Shown one piece after another: positions 1 through 8,689 of a DNA stretch of 64,000 nt. Within the stretch, counting starts at the first letter, position 1. Each line of letters begins with the position of its first letter. Both the position numbers and the translations under genes were made by a program. Source of the DNA: an uncultured Sphingomonas sp. (GTDB taxonomy: Bacteria; Pseudomonadota; Alphaproteobacteria; Sphingomonadales; Sphingomonadaceae); the NCBI RefSeq assembly GCF_913776855.1, contig NZ_CAJYQD010000034.1, positions 1-64,000 of the forward strand, read 5' to 3'. Under the pieces are notes generated by a model, which ran no database searches, was not told where the DNA came from, and saw only the letters and a program-made list of their open reading frames with translations.

Positions 1-233
1 CCGGACAGGCGAACGAGCTGCAGCAGAGCATCGCGTTCTTCCGCGTCGAACAGACCCACCACGCACGCAGGCCGGCCGCGACGCGCAAGCCGGCGGCCCG
101 TGCCAAGTCCCCCGCCCCCCGCGCGAAGCCCAATTCGATCGCCGACCAGCAGACCCGCGTGCGCGGCTTCGCGCTGGACCTGACGCAGGGCGGCCCGGAC
201 GGCGACGACGCCGCCTTTGGAGAAGCAGCATGA
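1..233 (+). CDS. Methyl-accepting chemotaxis protein, C-terminal fragment
   Basis: Only the last 76 codons are inside the window; the gene begins upstream. The reading frame (codons from base 3) opens with GQANELQQSIAFF, which matches the end of the signalling domain of the second receptor in this cluster ([13 protein letters not shown]). A basic, Ala/Pro/Lys-rich linker and the tail RVRGFALDLTQGG...DDAAFGEAA follow. Such flexible tails on chemoreceptors often carry a docking site for the CheR/CheB adaptation enzymes; that role is inferred here. The stop codon overlaps the cheW start (ATGA), so the two are translationally coupled. The partial state is due only to the window edge. Confidence 0.85.
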   Translation, partial: GQANELQQSIAFFRVEQTHHARRPAATRKPAARAKSPAPRAKPNSIADQQTRVRGFALDLTQGGPDGDDAAFGEAA

Positions 234-709
234 ACGACAGGGCGCCGATACAGGTTGTGACCTTCGGCATGGGTGAGGAAGTGTTCGCGGTCCCGGTGAC
301 CATGGTTCGCGAAATCCTCGACTATCGGCCCGCGTTCCGGGTGCCGGGCGGTCCGGCGTGGATGCTGGGGATCACCGATGTCCGGGGACAGGGCGTGCCG
401 ATGATCCACCTGCGGACGCGCCTGGGCCTGCGTGCGGTCGAACCGACGCTGGCGACGCGGGTGCTGATCGTCGACGTCGTGCTGGCCGACCGCATGTTGT
501 CGCTGGGGCTGGTGGTCGACCGGGTGATCGCGGTCGCAACCTTCGAACGGGACCGGTTGGAATCCGCCCCCGACATCGGGCTGCGCTGGCGCTCCGATTA
601 TATCGCCGGCGTGGTGCGCGAACCCGACGGCTTCGTGGTGGTGATCGACGCGGCGGAGATATTCTCCAACGACGACGCGGCGATCGCCACCATCGCCCAG
701 GCCGCCTGA
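230..709 (+). CDS. cheW: CheW-type chemotaxis coupling protein
   Basis: A 159-residue single-domain CheW protein, the usual length for the family. CheW is an SH3-like scaffold that links chemoreceptors to the CheA kinase in cytoplasmic arrays. Recognisable stretches are VTFGMGEEVFAVPV near the N-terminus, the REILDY...VPGGPAWMLGITDVRG core (residues about 26-53) and LGLVVDRVIAV. The ATG overlaps the stop of the upstream receptor. It is followed by a strong hairpin and then by the second receptor, cheR and cheB, so all belong to one chemotaxis operon. No cheA is visible in the window. Confidence 0.95.
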   Translation: MNDRAPIQVVTFGMGEEVFAVPVTMVREILDYRPAFRVPGGPAWMLGITDVRGQGVPMIHLRTRLGLRAVEPTLATRVLIVDVVLADRMLSLGLVVDRVIAVATFERDRLESAPDIGLRWRSDYIAGVVREPDGFVVVIDAAEIFSNDDAAIATIAQAA

Positions 710-715
710 CCCGAT

Positions 716-752
716 GGCCGCACCGCATCCTGCGGCGGGATGCGGTGCGGCC
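716..752 (+). promoter_or_regulatory. Perfect 15-bp stem hairpin between cheW and the receptor gene
   Basis: The arms GGCCGCACCGCATCC (716-730) and GGATGCGGTGCGGCC (738-752) are perfect reverse complements around a 7-nt loop. No T-run follows, so it is not a classic intrinsic terminator. Inside an apparent operon, such a stem could stabilise the upstream mRNA or partly block read-through, setting different amounts of CheW and receptor. That role is inferred; the hairpin itself is seen directly. Confidence 0.7.
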
Positions 753-803
753 GGAAATCCGCAAACTGGCCGCCAGTGACAACCAGAAAAGAGGATGCCC
801 AAC

Positions 804-2756
804 ATGTCGATGCTGTCGCAGTTCAAGCGCTCCTCCCGACCCGCCACGGCGATCGCCGAGATCCACGCGCTGACCCGCTCGATCGCCGCCGGCGATCTGT
901 CGCAGCGCCTGCGCGAGGATGTCGCGACCGATGAGGCGCGCGAGATACTGACGGCGGTCAACGCCCTGCTGGACACCGCGCTCGGCCCGGTCGCGCGGCT
1001 GGATGCGGCGATCTACCACGTCCTGGGCGAACATGCGCGCGGCGACATCGACGTCACGCTGGCCCTGGACACCTTTCCCGGCGATGTCGGCCGGATCGCC
1101 GGGAGAATGAACCAGCTGGTCGGATCGCATATCGATACCAAGAAGGCGGCGATGGGCTGTATCCGCGAACTGGCCAACGGCCATTTCGATGCGCCGTTCG
1201 ACCGCCTGCCCGGCAAGAAGGCATTCATCAATGACACGATCGAGACGCTGCGCGGCAACTTGCGAACGTTGATCGCCGAAATGAACCACATGTCGGATGA
1301 ACATGACCGCGGCGACATCGACGTCGAGGTGCCGGCCGACAAATTCCCCGGCGATTTCCGGGCGATGGCGACCGGCATCAACAAGATGGTCGCCGGCCAT
1401 ATCGCGGTGAAGAAAAAGGCGATGGCCTGTATCAAGGCGTTCGGCGAGGGCGATTTCGACGCGACGCTCGAACCCTTTCCCGGCAAGAAGGCGTTCATCA
1501 ACGATACCGTCGAAACGCTGCGCCAGAACTTCCGGCACATTTCCGGCGAAATCCAGCGCCTGATCGCCGCGGCCACCGCCGGCAGGCTGAACGAGCGCGG
1601 CGACGCGGCGCGGTTCGCCGGTGACTATGCGGCGATGGTCGACGGCATCAACGGGATGCTCGACGCGATCATCCTGCCGATCGCGGAGGGCAATCGCGTC
1701 CTCGACCGCGTCAGCACCGGCGACCTGACCAACCGGGTCGAGATCGCGTGCGACGGCGATCATCAGCGGATGAAGGACGCCATCAACCGGCTGGTCGACA
1801 ATCTGTCGAAGTTCGCAGGCGAAGTCGCCGCGGCGTCCGACCAGGTGGCGTCGGGCAGCCAGCAGCTGTCGTCGTCGTCGGAACAGGTCAGCGAAGGCGC
1901 CACCGAACAGGCCGCTTCCGCAGAAGAAGCCTCCGCGTCGATGGAGGAGATGGCCGCCAACATCAAACAGAATGCCGACAATGCCGCGCAGACCGAAAAG
2001 ATCGCGCGCCAGTCGTCGAAGGATGCCGAAGCCAGCGGCGTGGCGGTCGAACGCGCCGTCACCGCGATGCGGACCATCGCCGAAAAGATCAGCATCGTAC
2101 AGGAAATCGCACGGCAGACCGACCTGCTGGCGCTGAACGCGGCGGTGGAAGCGGCGCGCGCTGGCGAACATGGTCGCGGCTTCGCGGTCGTGGCGTCGGA
2201 AGTCCGCAAGCTCGCCGAACGCAGCCAGAGCGCCGCCGCCGAAATCAACGCGGTATCGTCGGACACGGTCAAGGCGGCCGGACAGGCAGGAGAGATGCTC
2301 ACGAAGCTGGTCCCCGACATCCGCCGCACCGCCGAACTGGTCGCCGAGATCAGCGCCGCGTGCCGCGAACAGGACATCGGCGCGTCCCAGATCAACCAGG
2401 CGCTGCAACAGCTCGACACCGTGACGCAGCAGAACGCATCGGCATCCGAAGAGATTTCGTCGACCGCCGACGAACTGGCGGGCCAGGCCGACGAACTGCA
2501 GGCCAGCATCGCCTTCTTCAAGCTGGCCGATGCGGCCTATGCCGCTGCGCCGGTCGCCAAGCGCGCCGTGGTCAAGCCGAAGGGCAAGAAGGCCAAGGTC
2601 GCCGTCAAGGCACGGGCAGGCAGCGTAGCCGAACAGCAATCCCGCGTCCGCGGCTTCGCGCTGACCTCTCACAAGGCGGCATCGATGACGAGGACGCCGA
2701 TTTCGGCCGGGCGGCATAGTCGCCGCCCTGCCCCCATCCCTGCTCCGACGACGTGA
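804..2756 (+). CDS. Soluble methyl-accepting chemotaxis protein with tandem HAMP-like repeats; 3' end apparently frameshifted
   Basis: A chemoreceptor of about 650 residues. The ATG at 804 is preferred because AAGAGG lies 9 nt upstream; the in-frame ATG at 795 abuts that SD. No transmembrane segment or signal peptide is visible, so it should be cytoplasmic. Residues about 80-169 and 170-259 are two copies of a 90-residue unit (GDIDV...FPGD...[10 protein letters not shown]...ETLR) that looks like paired HAMP-type modules. The MA signalling domain follows, with the classic tip around residues 434-472 ([20 protein letters not shown], then [16 protein letters not shown]). After GFAL (about 2660) the frame runs on to a tail unlike its paralogue. 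In the next frame the sequence reads [17 protein letters not shown] and stops at 2719, matching the tail of the upstream receptor, so one G seems to be missing near 2663. Confidence 0.92.
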   Translation: MSMLSQFKRSSRPATAIAEIHALTRSIAAGDLSQRLREDVATDEAREILTAVNALLDTALGPVARLDAAIYHVLGEHARGDIDVTLALDTFPGDVGRIAGRMNQLVGSHIDTKKAAMGCIRELANGHFDAPFDRLPGKKAFINDTIETLRGNLRTLIAEMNHMSDEHDRGDIDVEVPADKFPGDFRAMATGINKMVAGHIAVKKKAMACIKAFGEGDFDATLEPFPGKKAFINDTVETLRQNFRHISGEIQRLIAAATAGRLNERGDAARFAGDYAAMVDGINGMLDAIILPIAEGNRVLDRVSTGDLTNRVEIACDGDHQRMKDAINRLVDNLSKFAGEVAAASDQVASGSQQLSSSSEQVSEGATEQAASAEEASASMEEMAANIKQNADNAAQTEKIARQSSKDAEASGVAVERAVTAMRTIAEKISIVQEIARQTDLLALNAAVEAARAGEHGRGFAVVASEVRKLAERSQSAAAEINAVSSDTVKAAGQAGEMLTKLVPDIRRTAELVAEISAACREQDIGASQINQALQQLDTVTQQNASASEEISSTADELAGQADELQASIAFFKLADAAYAAAPVAKRAVVKPKGKKAKVAVKARAGSVAEQQSRVRGFALTSHKAASMTRTPISAGRHSRRPAPIPAPTT

Positions 2757-2792
2757 CCGTCGCTGCCACGCCGATCGATTGGAACCAGTTCG

Positions 2793-3641
2793 ATGTCCGC
2801 ACTACCCGCGCTTTCTCCCGACGCCGACCGTCTCAGCCCGCATAAATTCGCCAGGCTGTCGGCGCTGATCTTCGACAAGACCGGCATCAAGATGCCGGCA
2901 ACCAAGGCCACGATGCTGCAGGGTCGGTTGCAGCGGCGGATGCGCGAGGTCGGCATCCGGACGCTGGACGGGTATTGCGACCATCTGTTCGACGGCAGCG
3001 CCGATCCCGACGAGATGATCCATCTCATCAACGCGGTGACCACCAACAAGACCGACTTCTTTCGCGAACCCGGCCATTTCGACTTCATGGCGAAGACCGC
3101 ATTGCCGACCCTGGCCGATAGCGGCCGACGCCGTATCCGGGCGTGGAGCGCGGCCTGTTCGACCGGGGCCGAACCGTACACGATGGCGATGGTGCTGGAT
3201 CAGTTCGCACAGAAGAGCGGCGTCGACTACGGCATCCTCGCCACCGACATCGACACCGCCGTCCTCGAAACGGCCAGGCGCGGCATCTATCCGGCCGAAC
3301 TGGTCGAACCGGTGCCCGCGACGCTCAGGCAGCGCTATGTCGCGACGGCGGTCGACCGGCAGTCCAGCCAGGTGCGGATCGTCCCCGCACTACGATCCGC
3401 GATCGGTTTCGCCCGGTTGAACCTGATGGATGCCCGCTATCCGGTCGGCGAACCGATGGACATCATCTTCTGCCGCAACGTGCTGATCTATTTCGACAAG
3501 GAGACGCAGGAGCGCGTCGTTCGCCGGCTGTGCGACAATCTGCGCCCCGGCGGCTATCTGTTCCTCGGCCATTCGGAATCGATCGCCGGCATGGACCTGC
3601 CGGTCCGGACCGCGTCCTACACCGTCTTCACGAAGGACTGA
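2793..3641 (+). CDS. cheR: Chemotaxis protein-glutamate methyltransferase CheR
   Basis: 282 residues, normal CheR length. It methylates glutamates on chemoreceptor signalling domains using S-adenosylmethionine, which adapts the array. An all-alpha N-terminal domain ([16 protein letters not shown], residues about 19-34) is followed by the SAM-binding domain with [16 protein letters not shown] and the conserved [14 protein letters not shown]. The gene ends one base before cheB, and both belong to the receptor operon. A single domain is present, without the TPR extension of some CheR proteins. Confidence 0.97.
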   Translation: MSALPALSPDADRLSPHKFARLSALIFDKTGIKMPATKATMLQGRLQRRMREVGIRTLDGYCDHLFDGSADPDEMIHLINAVTTNKTDFFREPGHFDFMAKTALPTLADSGRRRIRAWSAACSTGAEPYTMAMVLDQFAQKSGVDYGILATDIDTAVLETARRGIYPAELVEPVPATLRQRYVATAVDRQSSQVRIVPALRSAIGFARLNLMDARYPVGEPMDIIFCRNVLIYFDKETQERVVRRLCDNLRPGGYLFLGHSESIAGMDLPVRTASYTVFTKD

Positions 3642-3642
3642 C

Positions 3643-4719
3643 ATGGCCAAGATCCGCGTCCTGATCATCGATGACAGTGCAAGCGTCCGCCAGGCGATGA
3701 CCGCGATCCTGAGCGAAGACCCCGCGATCGAAGTGATCGCCGCCGCCGCCGACCCCTTTGCCGCCGCGCGCCATATCCAGGAGGAGGTGCCCGACGTCAT
3801 CACGCTGGACGTGGAAATGCCGCGCATGGACGGCGTGACCTTCCTGCGCAAGCTGATGAGCCAGAAGCCCATCCCGGTAGTGATGTGTTCGTCGCTGGTC
3901 GAGGAAGGGTCGGAAACGCTGCTCCAGGCGCTGGAGGCCGGCGCGGTCGACGTCATCCTGAAACCGCGCATGGGCGTCGCCGATCACCTGACGGAAGCCA
4001 AGATGCGCATCCGCGAGACGGTGAAGGGCGCCGCGCGCGCACGGGTCCGCGGTCGACCGGCGACGGGCCGCACGACCGCACCGGCCGCGAAGCTGACCGC
4101 CGATGCCGTGCTGCCCCCGCCCAGCGGCCGCGCGATGAGCCGCACGACCGAGATGGTCGTGTGCATCGGCGCGTCCACCGGCGGGACCGAAGCGCTGCGC
4201 GAGGTGCTGGAGGCGCTGCCCGCCAACTCGCCCGGCATCGTCATCGTACAGCATATGCCCGAAAGCTTCACCCGCGCCTTTGCCAAGCGGCTGAACGGCC
4301 TGTGCCAAGTCGATGTGAAGGAGGCCGAGGATGGCGATACCGTCATGCGCGGCCATGTCCTGATCGCGCCGGGCGGCCTGCGCCATATGATGCTGGAGCG
4401 GCAGGGCGCACGCTATGTCGTCGCGATCAAGGAAGGGCCGCTGGTGTCCCGCCATCGCCCGTCCGTCGACGTGCTGTTCCGCTCCGCCGCGCGCAACGCC
4501 GGGTCGAACGCGGTCGGCATCATCATGACCGGCATGGGCGACGACGGCGCGCGCGGCCTACTGGAAATGAAACAGGCGGGCGCCCGCACCTTCGCCCAGG
4601 ACGAAGCTAGCTCGGTCGTGTTCGGTATGCCCAAGGAAGCCATCGCACGCGGCGCGGCCGACCGGGTGATCCCGCTCGGCGCCATCGCACGCGAATTGTT
4701 GCAGGCGACCGCGCGATGA
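3643..4719 (+). CDS. cheB: Protein-glutamate methylesterase/deamidase CheB
   Basis: 358 residues with the standard two-domain build. The receiver domain (residues about 1-120) has the acidic pair D10/D11 and phospho-acceptor D56 in TLDVEMP. A Pro/Ala/Arg-rich linker joins it to the methylesterase domain. The catalytic triad is readable as S178 (GASTGG), H204 (VQHMPES) and D301 (TGMGDDGA). Phosphorylated by CheA, it removes methyl groups from receptors and opposes the CheR encoded one base upstream. ATG at 3643 follows the cheR stop directly. Confidence 0.97.
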   Translation: MAKIRVLIIDDSASVRQAMTAILSEDPAIEVIAAAADPFAAARHIQEEVPDVITLDVEMPRMDGVTFLRKLMSQKPIPVVMCSSLVEEGSETLLQALEAGAVDVILKPRMGVADHLTEAKMRIRETVKGAARARVRGRPATGRTTAPAAKLTADAVLPPPSGRAMSRTTEMVVCIGASTGGTEALREVLEALPANSPGIVIVQHMPESFTRAFAKRLNGLCQVDVKEAEDGDTVMRGHVLIAPGGLRHMMLERQGARYVVAIKEGPLVSRHRPSVDVLFRSAARNAGSNAVGIIMTGMGDDGARGLLEMKQAGARTFAQDEASSVVFGMPKEAIARGAADRVIPLGAIARELLQATAR

Positions 4720-4764
4720 CGCGCGCCCCCCGCCCTGCCCACCCATCCGTCCAGGATTGACGCC

Positions 4765-6462
4765 ATGCACCATATCCGCATCGAACCCGACCTTGCGCAA
4801 GCGATCGACCTGACCGACCTGAAGCGCACGCTGGCGCTGGTCGCGGCGGGCATGGACGCACGGTTCGTCCGCGCCGGGTCCACGCTGTCGACGGCGATCG
4901 AGACGATCGACCGCATCATCACCTCGATCGAGGGGGTGACCGGCGCGCTCGACGAAAGCGTCGCGGGCATCGCCGTGTCCAGCCTGAAATCGGTCGCCGG
5001 ACAGCTCGATGCGCTGCCAGCGGTACAGGCGGGGCGCGAGGCGGACATGGCCCGGATCGGGTCGGCCTCGCGCGTGCTGCGCGACCATGTGATGGACATG
5101 CGACAGGCGCTGCGGGTGCTGCACATCTACGGCATGAACATCAAGATCGCGGCGTCGGGTGAGGCCGCTTTCGTGGGCTTCGTCAACAACATGGGGCAAC
5201 GTCTTGCCACGGGTGAGGAGCATCTCGAAGGGTTCCTGGCCAAGCTGAAGGAACTGTCGGGCAGCGTCGGCAGCGTGCAGCAGGCCGGGCGCCTGCTCGC
5301 CGCCGAAGCGCGCAAGATCCTGCCCGCCGTGCCGGTGCGGCTGACCCGCGACGCCGATGCGCTGCACGCCCATCTGGGCGACGTGGCGTCGATGGCACGA
5401 CAGGTGGCGGAGATCGCCCGCACCGTGCAGGGCCGCGTCGCCACCATGCTCGGTGCGCTGCAGGTCGGCGACAGCACGCGGCAGCGGCTGGAACATGTCG
5501 TCTCCGCGCTACAACTGCTCGACGGCTGTGCCCACAACGTGTCGGCGGCGGCGCATGTCGAGGTCGCCTCGGTAGTCCACCGGCTGCTCGCCGCGCTGCT
5601 GGAAACCAGCGCCGCCGATTTCGATCGCGACGCCGCGCTGCTGGTGCAGACGTTGAAGGCGTTGCAGCCCGATACCGCCGCGCTGCTCGACCTGATCGAG
5701 GACGATGCCGGCCGCAACGGCCGCCCGTTCCTGATCCAGATCGAGGAAGCGGTCGGCGAGATCGCGGTGATTACCGTCCAGTTGCAGGAAGCCGATCAGC
5801 GTTCGGCCGCGATGCTCGGCCTCATCACCGAAACCGTCGACGAACTGACCGGGCGGCTGCAACAGCTCCAGCGCGTGCAGTTCAACGTGCAGGACATCGC
5901 GACCAACACCCGGCTGCTGTGCCGCCGCCATGGCGACCTGGGCAAGGCGGTGTCGGTCGTTGCGGGTGAGGTCGATATCTATGCCCATTCGCTGGGCAAT
6001 GCGATGCGCGGCATCGGCCAGCCGATCCGCGAACTGTCCGACGTCAACGCGCTGCTCGCCGACAAGCGCGGCGCGGAAGGCGAAGGCGACATGGGGGTCA
6101 AGCTGTCGCAGGCGCTGGTCGTGATCCGCGAGGGGTGCCAGCGCACCGACCTGGCCGTCCGCGAAGGCGGCGACGATGCGCGGCAGCTGATCGAACTGCT
6201 GGCGAACGCGGGGGACGAGATCGGGGCCGAACTGGAACTCGGCGCCACCATGCGGCAGGCGGCCATTGTGCTGTCGGCAACGCCGCCGGTCTATACGCTG
6301 TCCGACGAGGCCAGCACCGCGCTGGCCGAGTTGCTGCCGCGCATCTTCGCACTCTACACGATGGCGCAGGAACGTGAGGTCCATGCCGCCAACGTCCCGG
6401 CCGCCTTCGCAGTCGCCAGCGCAGTGGCCGAGGAGGATGACGACGACGACGGCCTGTTCTGA
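4765..6462 (+). CDS. Chemotaxis-cluster coiled-coil protein with a receptor-tip-like hairpin
   Basis: A 565-residue, almost wholly alpha-helical protein that I cannot assign to a named family. It has no signal peptide or membrane segment. It is rich in Ala, Leu, Gln and Asp with heptad-like spacing. Residues about 375-413 (VQDIATNTRLLCRRHGDLGK, then AVSVVAGEVDIYAHSL) resemble the hairpin tip of a chemoreceptor signalling domain ([11 protein letters not shown]...[10 protein letters not shown]), but the match is degenerate. It ends in an acidic EEDDDDDGLF tail. It follows cheB by 45 nt on the same strand and so is probably in the chemotaxis operon. A role as an array-associated adaptor, or a diverged receptor-like protein, is an inference from position and the hairpin. 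Confidence 0.7.
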   Translation: MHHIRIEPDLAQAIDLTDLKRTLALVAAGMDARFVRAGSTLSTAIETIDRIITSIEGVTGALDESVAGIAVSSLKSVAGQLDALPAVQAGREADMARIGSASRVLRDHVMDMRQALRVLHIYGMNIKIAASGEAAFVGFVNNMGQRLATGEEHLEGFLAKLKELSGSVGSVQQAGRLLAAEARKILPAVPVRLTRDADALHAHLGDVASMARQVAEIARTVQGRVATMLGALQVGDSTRQRLEHVVSALQLLDGCAHNVSAAAHVEVASVVHRLLAALLETSAADFDRDAALLVQTLKALQPDTAALLDLIEDDAGRNGRPFLIQIEEAVGEIAVITVQLQEADQRSAAMLGLITETVDELTGRLQQLQRVQFNVQDIATNTRLLCRRHGDLGKAVSVVAGEVDIYAHSLGNAMRGIGQPIRELSDVNALLADKRGAEGEGDMGVKLSQALVVIREGCQRTDLAVREGGDDARQLIELLANAGDEIGAELELGATMRQAAIVLSATPPVYTLSDEASTALAELLPRIFALYTMAQEREVHAANVPAAFAVASAVAEEDDDDDGLF

Positions 6463-6518
6463 CGTGTCGGCCGGGCGGCGCGGCTTTGCGCCCCCGGCCA
6501 AAGCGGTTAGGGTGGCGG

Positions 6519-7100
6519 GTGACCATCCTCCCCACCCCCACCCGATCGCAGCGCCTGAAGGCCGCGACCGCGACGATCCATGATACGCTGGACCAGCGGA
6601 TCATGGCGCTCGATCCCTTTTCCTCGCCCGAGCGCTATGTCCGGTTCCTGCGCGCGCAACAGGCGTTCCACGCCGCCCTCGCACCGCTCTACGCCGCGCC
6701 ACGGCTCCGCGCGCTGATCCCCGACCTTGCCCGGCGCGACCGGTCGGCGGCGATCGCGGCGGACCTGGCCGACTTGCGCCTTTCCCCGCCGCCCGTTGCC
6801 GATGTCGATCCGATCGAACCTTTCGACATGTCGACATCGCTGGGCTGGCTGTACGTGGCTGAGGGATCGTCGCTGGGCGCGGCGTTCCTGCTGAAGGCTG
6901 CGCAACGGATCGGCCTGACCACCGACCATGGCGCGCGACACCTTGCCGGCCATCCGGAAGGCCGCGCCGCGCACTGGCGCCGCTTCACCGCGCGGATCGA
7001 CGCGGCGGAGATGACTGCGCAAGAGGAAGACCGCATGATCGCCGCCGCCCGCGACGCCTTCGCCCGCTTCCGCGCGCTGGCCGACGCGGCATTTGCCTGA
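6519..7100 (+). CDS. Heme oxygenase (biliverdin-producing)
   Basis: About 193 residues from a GTG at 6519, chosen because AGGG lies 6 nt upstream; a TTG at 6486 would lengthen it but has no clear SD. The family opens heme to biliverdin, iron and CO. Near the N-terminus LKAATATIHDTLD contains the expected proximal heme-ligand histidine. LGWLYVAEGSSLGAAFLLKAA is the distal-helix region with the Gly-rich kink over the heme. In many bacteria such a gene sits beside a bacteriophytochrome and supplies its biliverdin chromophore, but none is present here. It lies 57 nt after the chemotaxis cluster. Iron recovery from heme is the alternative role. Confidence 0.85.
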   Translation: MTILPTPTRSQRLKAATATIHDTLDQRIMALDPFSSPERYVRFLRAQQAFHAALAPLYAAPRLRALIPDLARRDRSAAIAADLADLRLSPPPVADVDPIEPFDMSTSLGWLYVAEGSSLGAAFLLKAAQRIGLTTDHGARHLAGHPEGRAAHWRRFTARIDAAEMTAQEEDRMIAAARDAFARFRALADAAFA

Positions 7101-7161
7101 CCGGTTCAAAGGGGTTGGCGGCGGATAACGCTGAATCCTGACCCGGCCACCTTAAGCCAGA

Positions 7162-7244
7162 CGTCATCCCAGCGCAGGCTGGGATCTCCCCGTGATAGCA
7201 CGGGACAAGAACCGCTTGAGGCCCCAGCCTTCGCTGGGGCGACG
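7162..7244. repeat. Paired-hairpin intergenic repeat (CGTCATCCC type)
   Basis: Two short hairpins face each other: ATCCCAGCGCAGGCTGGGAT at the left and CCCAGCCTTCGCTGGG at the right, within an element that begins CGTCATCC and ends GCGACG. It lies between the convergent heme oxygenase and sensor-kinase genes. Related elements at 14071, 33443 and 45575 share this layout, which is that of dispersed REP/BIME-like palindromes. It may act as a bidirectional transcription stop or mRNA stabiliser. Confidence 0.75.
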
Positions 7245-7309
7245 ATTCCGGACAGATCGATCAAACATTTGGTACGGCGGTCCCATATCCAAACAACGAA
7301 CTGGACGCC

Positions 7310-8689
7310 TCAGCCTGCCGCCATGAACCGCCCCGGCAACAGCAGTACGAACCGCGCCCCCTGCCCCGGCGCGCTGTCGACCAATATGTCGCCGTGCATC
7401 GCCCGCGCCAGTCGCCGGGCGATGTAGAGACCAAGGCCGCTACCCCCCGCCTCGGTCGGGTCGACGCGGCCGAACTTGGCGAAGATGCGCTCCTGATCGG
7501 TCGCGGCGATGCCCTTGCCCTGATCGGCGACGATCACGCAGGCATCGTCGCCATCGCGCTCCAGCCGGATCCATACCGTGCCGCCGGGCGGCGAATAGCG
7601 CACGGCATTGCCGATCAGGTTGACCAGAATCTGCAGCACGCGGCGGAATTCGCCGCTGGCCGGCATCACCTCGTCGAACGACGGCCGGTCGATCCGCACA
7701 TCGCCCTGCGCCGCGCGCACCGCCAGCAATCCCGCCGCCCGCCTGGCGACATCGGCCAGGTCGAGGTCCTCGATCGTCACCACGAAATCGGCCCGCTCGA
7801 TCGCCGACAGGTCTTCCAGATCGTCGACCAGCCCCAACAGGTGCCGCCCCGCGCTGGCGATGTCGGCAGCATAGGCGACGTAATCGTCGCGCAGCGGCCC
7901 GTCGGTCTGCGCCGACATGCTGTCGGCATTGGCGATGATCCGGCCCAGCGGATCGCGCAGCGCCCGCCCGATCCGCCGGCTGAACCCGTCGGGCAGGTCG
8001 GACGCGACCTCTGCCGGATGCGCGACCTCCTGGGCCGACAGGTCGCGCGCCGCGCCATCGAACCCGGCGAACTGCCCGTTCGCATCGACCCGCGGCACCG
8101 CCGACAGGCGGACGCGATGCGCCGTGCCGCGGATCGCCGCTTCCTGTCCGTCGAACCACGCCTGCGCCGCCAGCGCGCTCAGCATCGGGAAGCCGCCATC
8201 GCCATCGTCGTTGAGCGCGAACAGCCGCGTGATCGGCTGCCCCAGCACCCCCTGCGGATCGAAACCCAGCCGCACGGCAGCATGGTCGGTCACATGGGTC
8301 AGGTGCAGCGCCGCATCGGTGGTCCATAGCCAGTCGGCATCGGAGCGCAGAAAATCCGCCTCGCGCCGATGGGCCGGGTCCGCCTCCCACGGCGCGCCGG
8401 CCTGCCACCCGCCAACCTCCAGCCGGATACCCAGTTCGTCCGGTTCGGCGCGCACGGTCAGCGCGATATCGTCGTCGCCATCGGCCGCGACGATCGGGCG
8501 CGTCAGCGCGATACCCAGCCGTTGGACCAGCCGGACGAGCGCCGCGATCTGCGGTACGGCGATCGGTTGTCCCGGCCCGCCGCCGGCCCGTCGGTTCAGC
8601 TCGGCCAGGCGCGGTTCGGCGTCGAGCAACAGCCCGTCCGCCGACAAGCGCCCGATCGCGGGCGGCGCTCCGGGGCGATGCTCGTTCAC
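7310..8689 (-). CDS. PAS-domain sensor histidine kinase homologue lacking the phospho-acceptor histidine
   Basis: 459 residues starting at a GTG (8689) that overlaps the upstream stop (GTGA). The first ~110 residues are of unknown fold. A PAS domain follows (about 115-220: DWLWTTDAALHLTHVTD...GFDPQGVLGQPI). The dimerisation helix has GRALRDPLGRIIANAD (residues 241-256) where active kinases have SHELRTPL; the histidine position is Arg242. The ATP-binding domain looks intact: N box NLIGNAVRYSPPGG (357-370), G1 VADQGKGIA (387-395), G2 GGSGLGLYIARR (415-426). No membrane segment is visible. It probably binds ATP and senses a ligand but cannot autophosphorylate in the usual way. It is last in the anmK-DUF2336 run. 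Confidence 0.88.
   Translation of the reverse strand: MNEHRPGAPPAIGRLSADGLLLDAEPRLAELNRRAGGGPGQPIAVPQIAALVRLVQRLGIALTRPIVAADGDDDIALTVRAEPDELGIRLEVGGWQAGAPWEADPAHRREADFLRSDADWLWTTDAALHLTHVTDHAAVRLGFDPQGVLGQPITRLFALNDDGDGGFPMLSALAAQAWFDGQEAAIRGTAHRVRLSAVPRVDANGQFAGFDGAARDLSAQEVAHPAEVASDLPDGFSRRIGRALRDPLGRIIANADSMSAQTDGPLRDDYVAYAADIASAGRHLLGLVDDLEDLSAIERADFVVTIEDLDLADVARRAAGLLAVRAAQGDVRIDRPSFDEVMPASGEFRRVLQILVNLIGNAVRYSPPGGTVWIRLERDGDDACVIVADQGKGIAATDQERIFAKFGRVDPTEAGGSGLGLYIARRLARAMHGDILVDSAPGQGARFVLLLPGRFMAAG

Noticed and set aside
372..2717. A 781-codon open frame on the - strand across the chemoreceptor
   Set aside because: It is fully antisense to cheW and the receptor, has low-complexity Arg/Gly/Asp-rich sequence and no family motif. 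Long antisense frames are normal in high-GC DNA.
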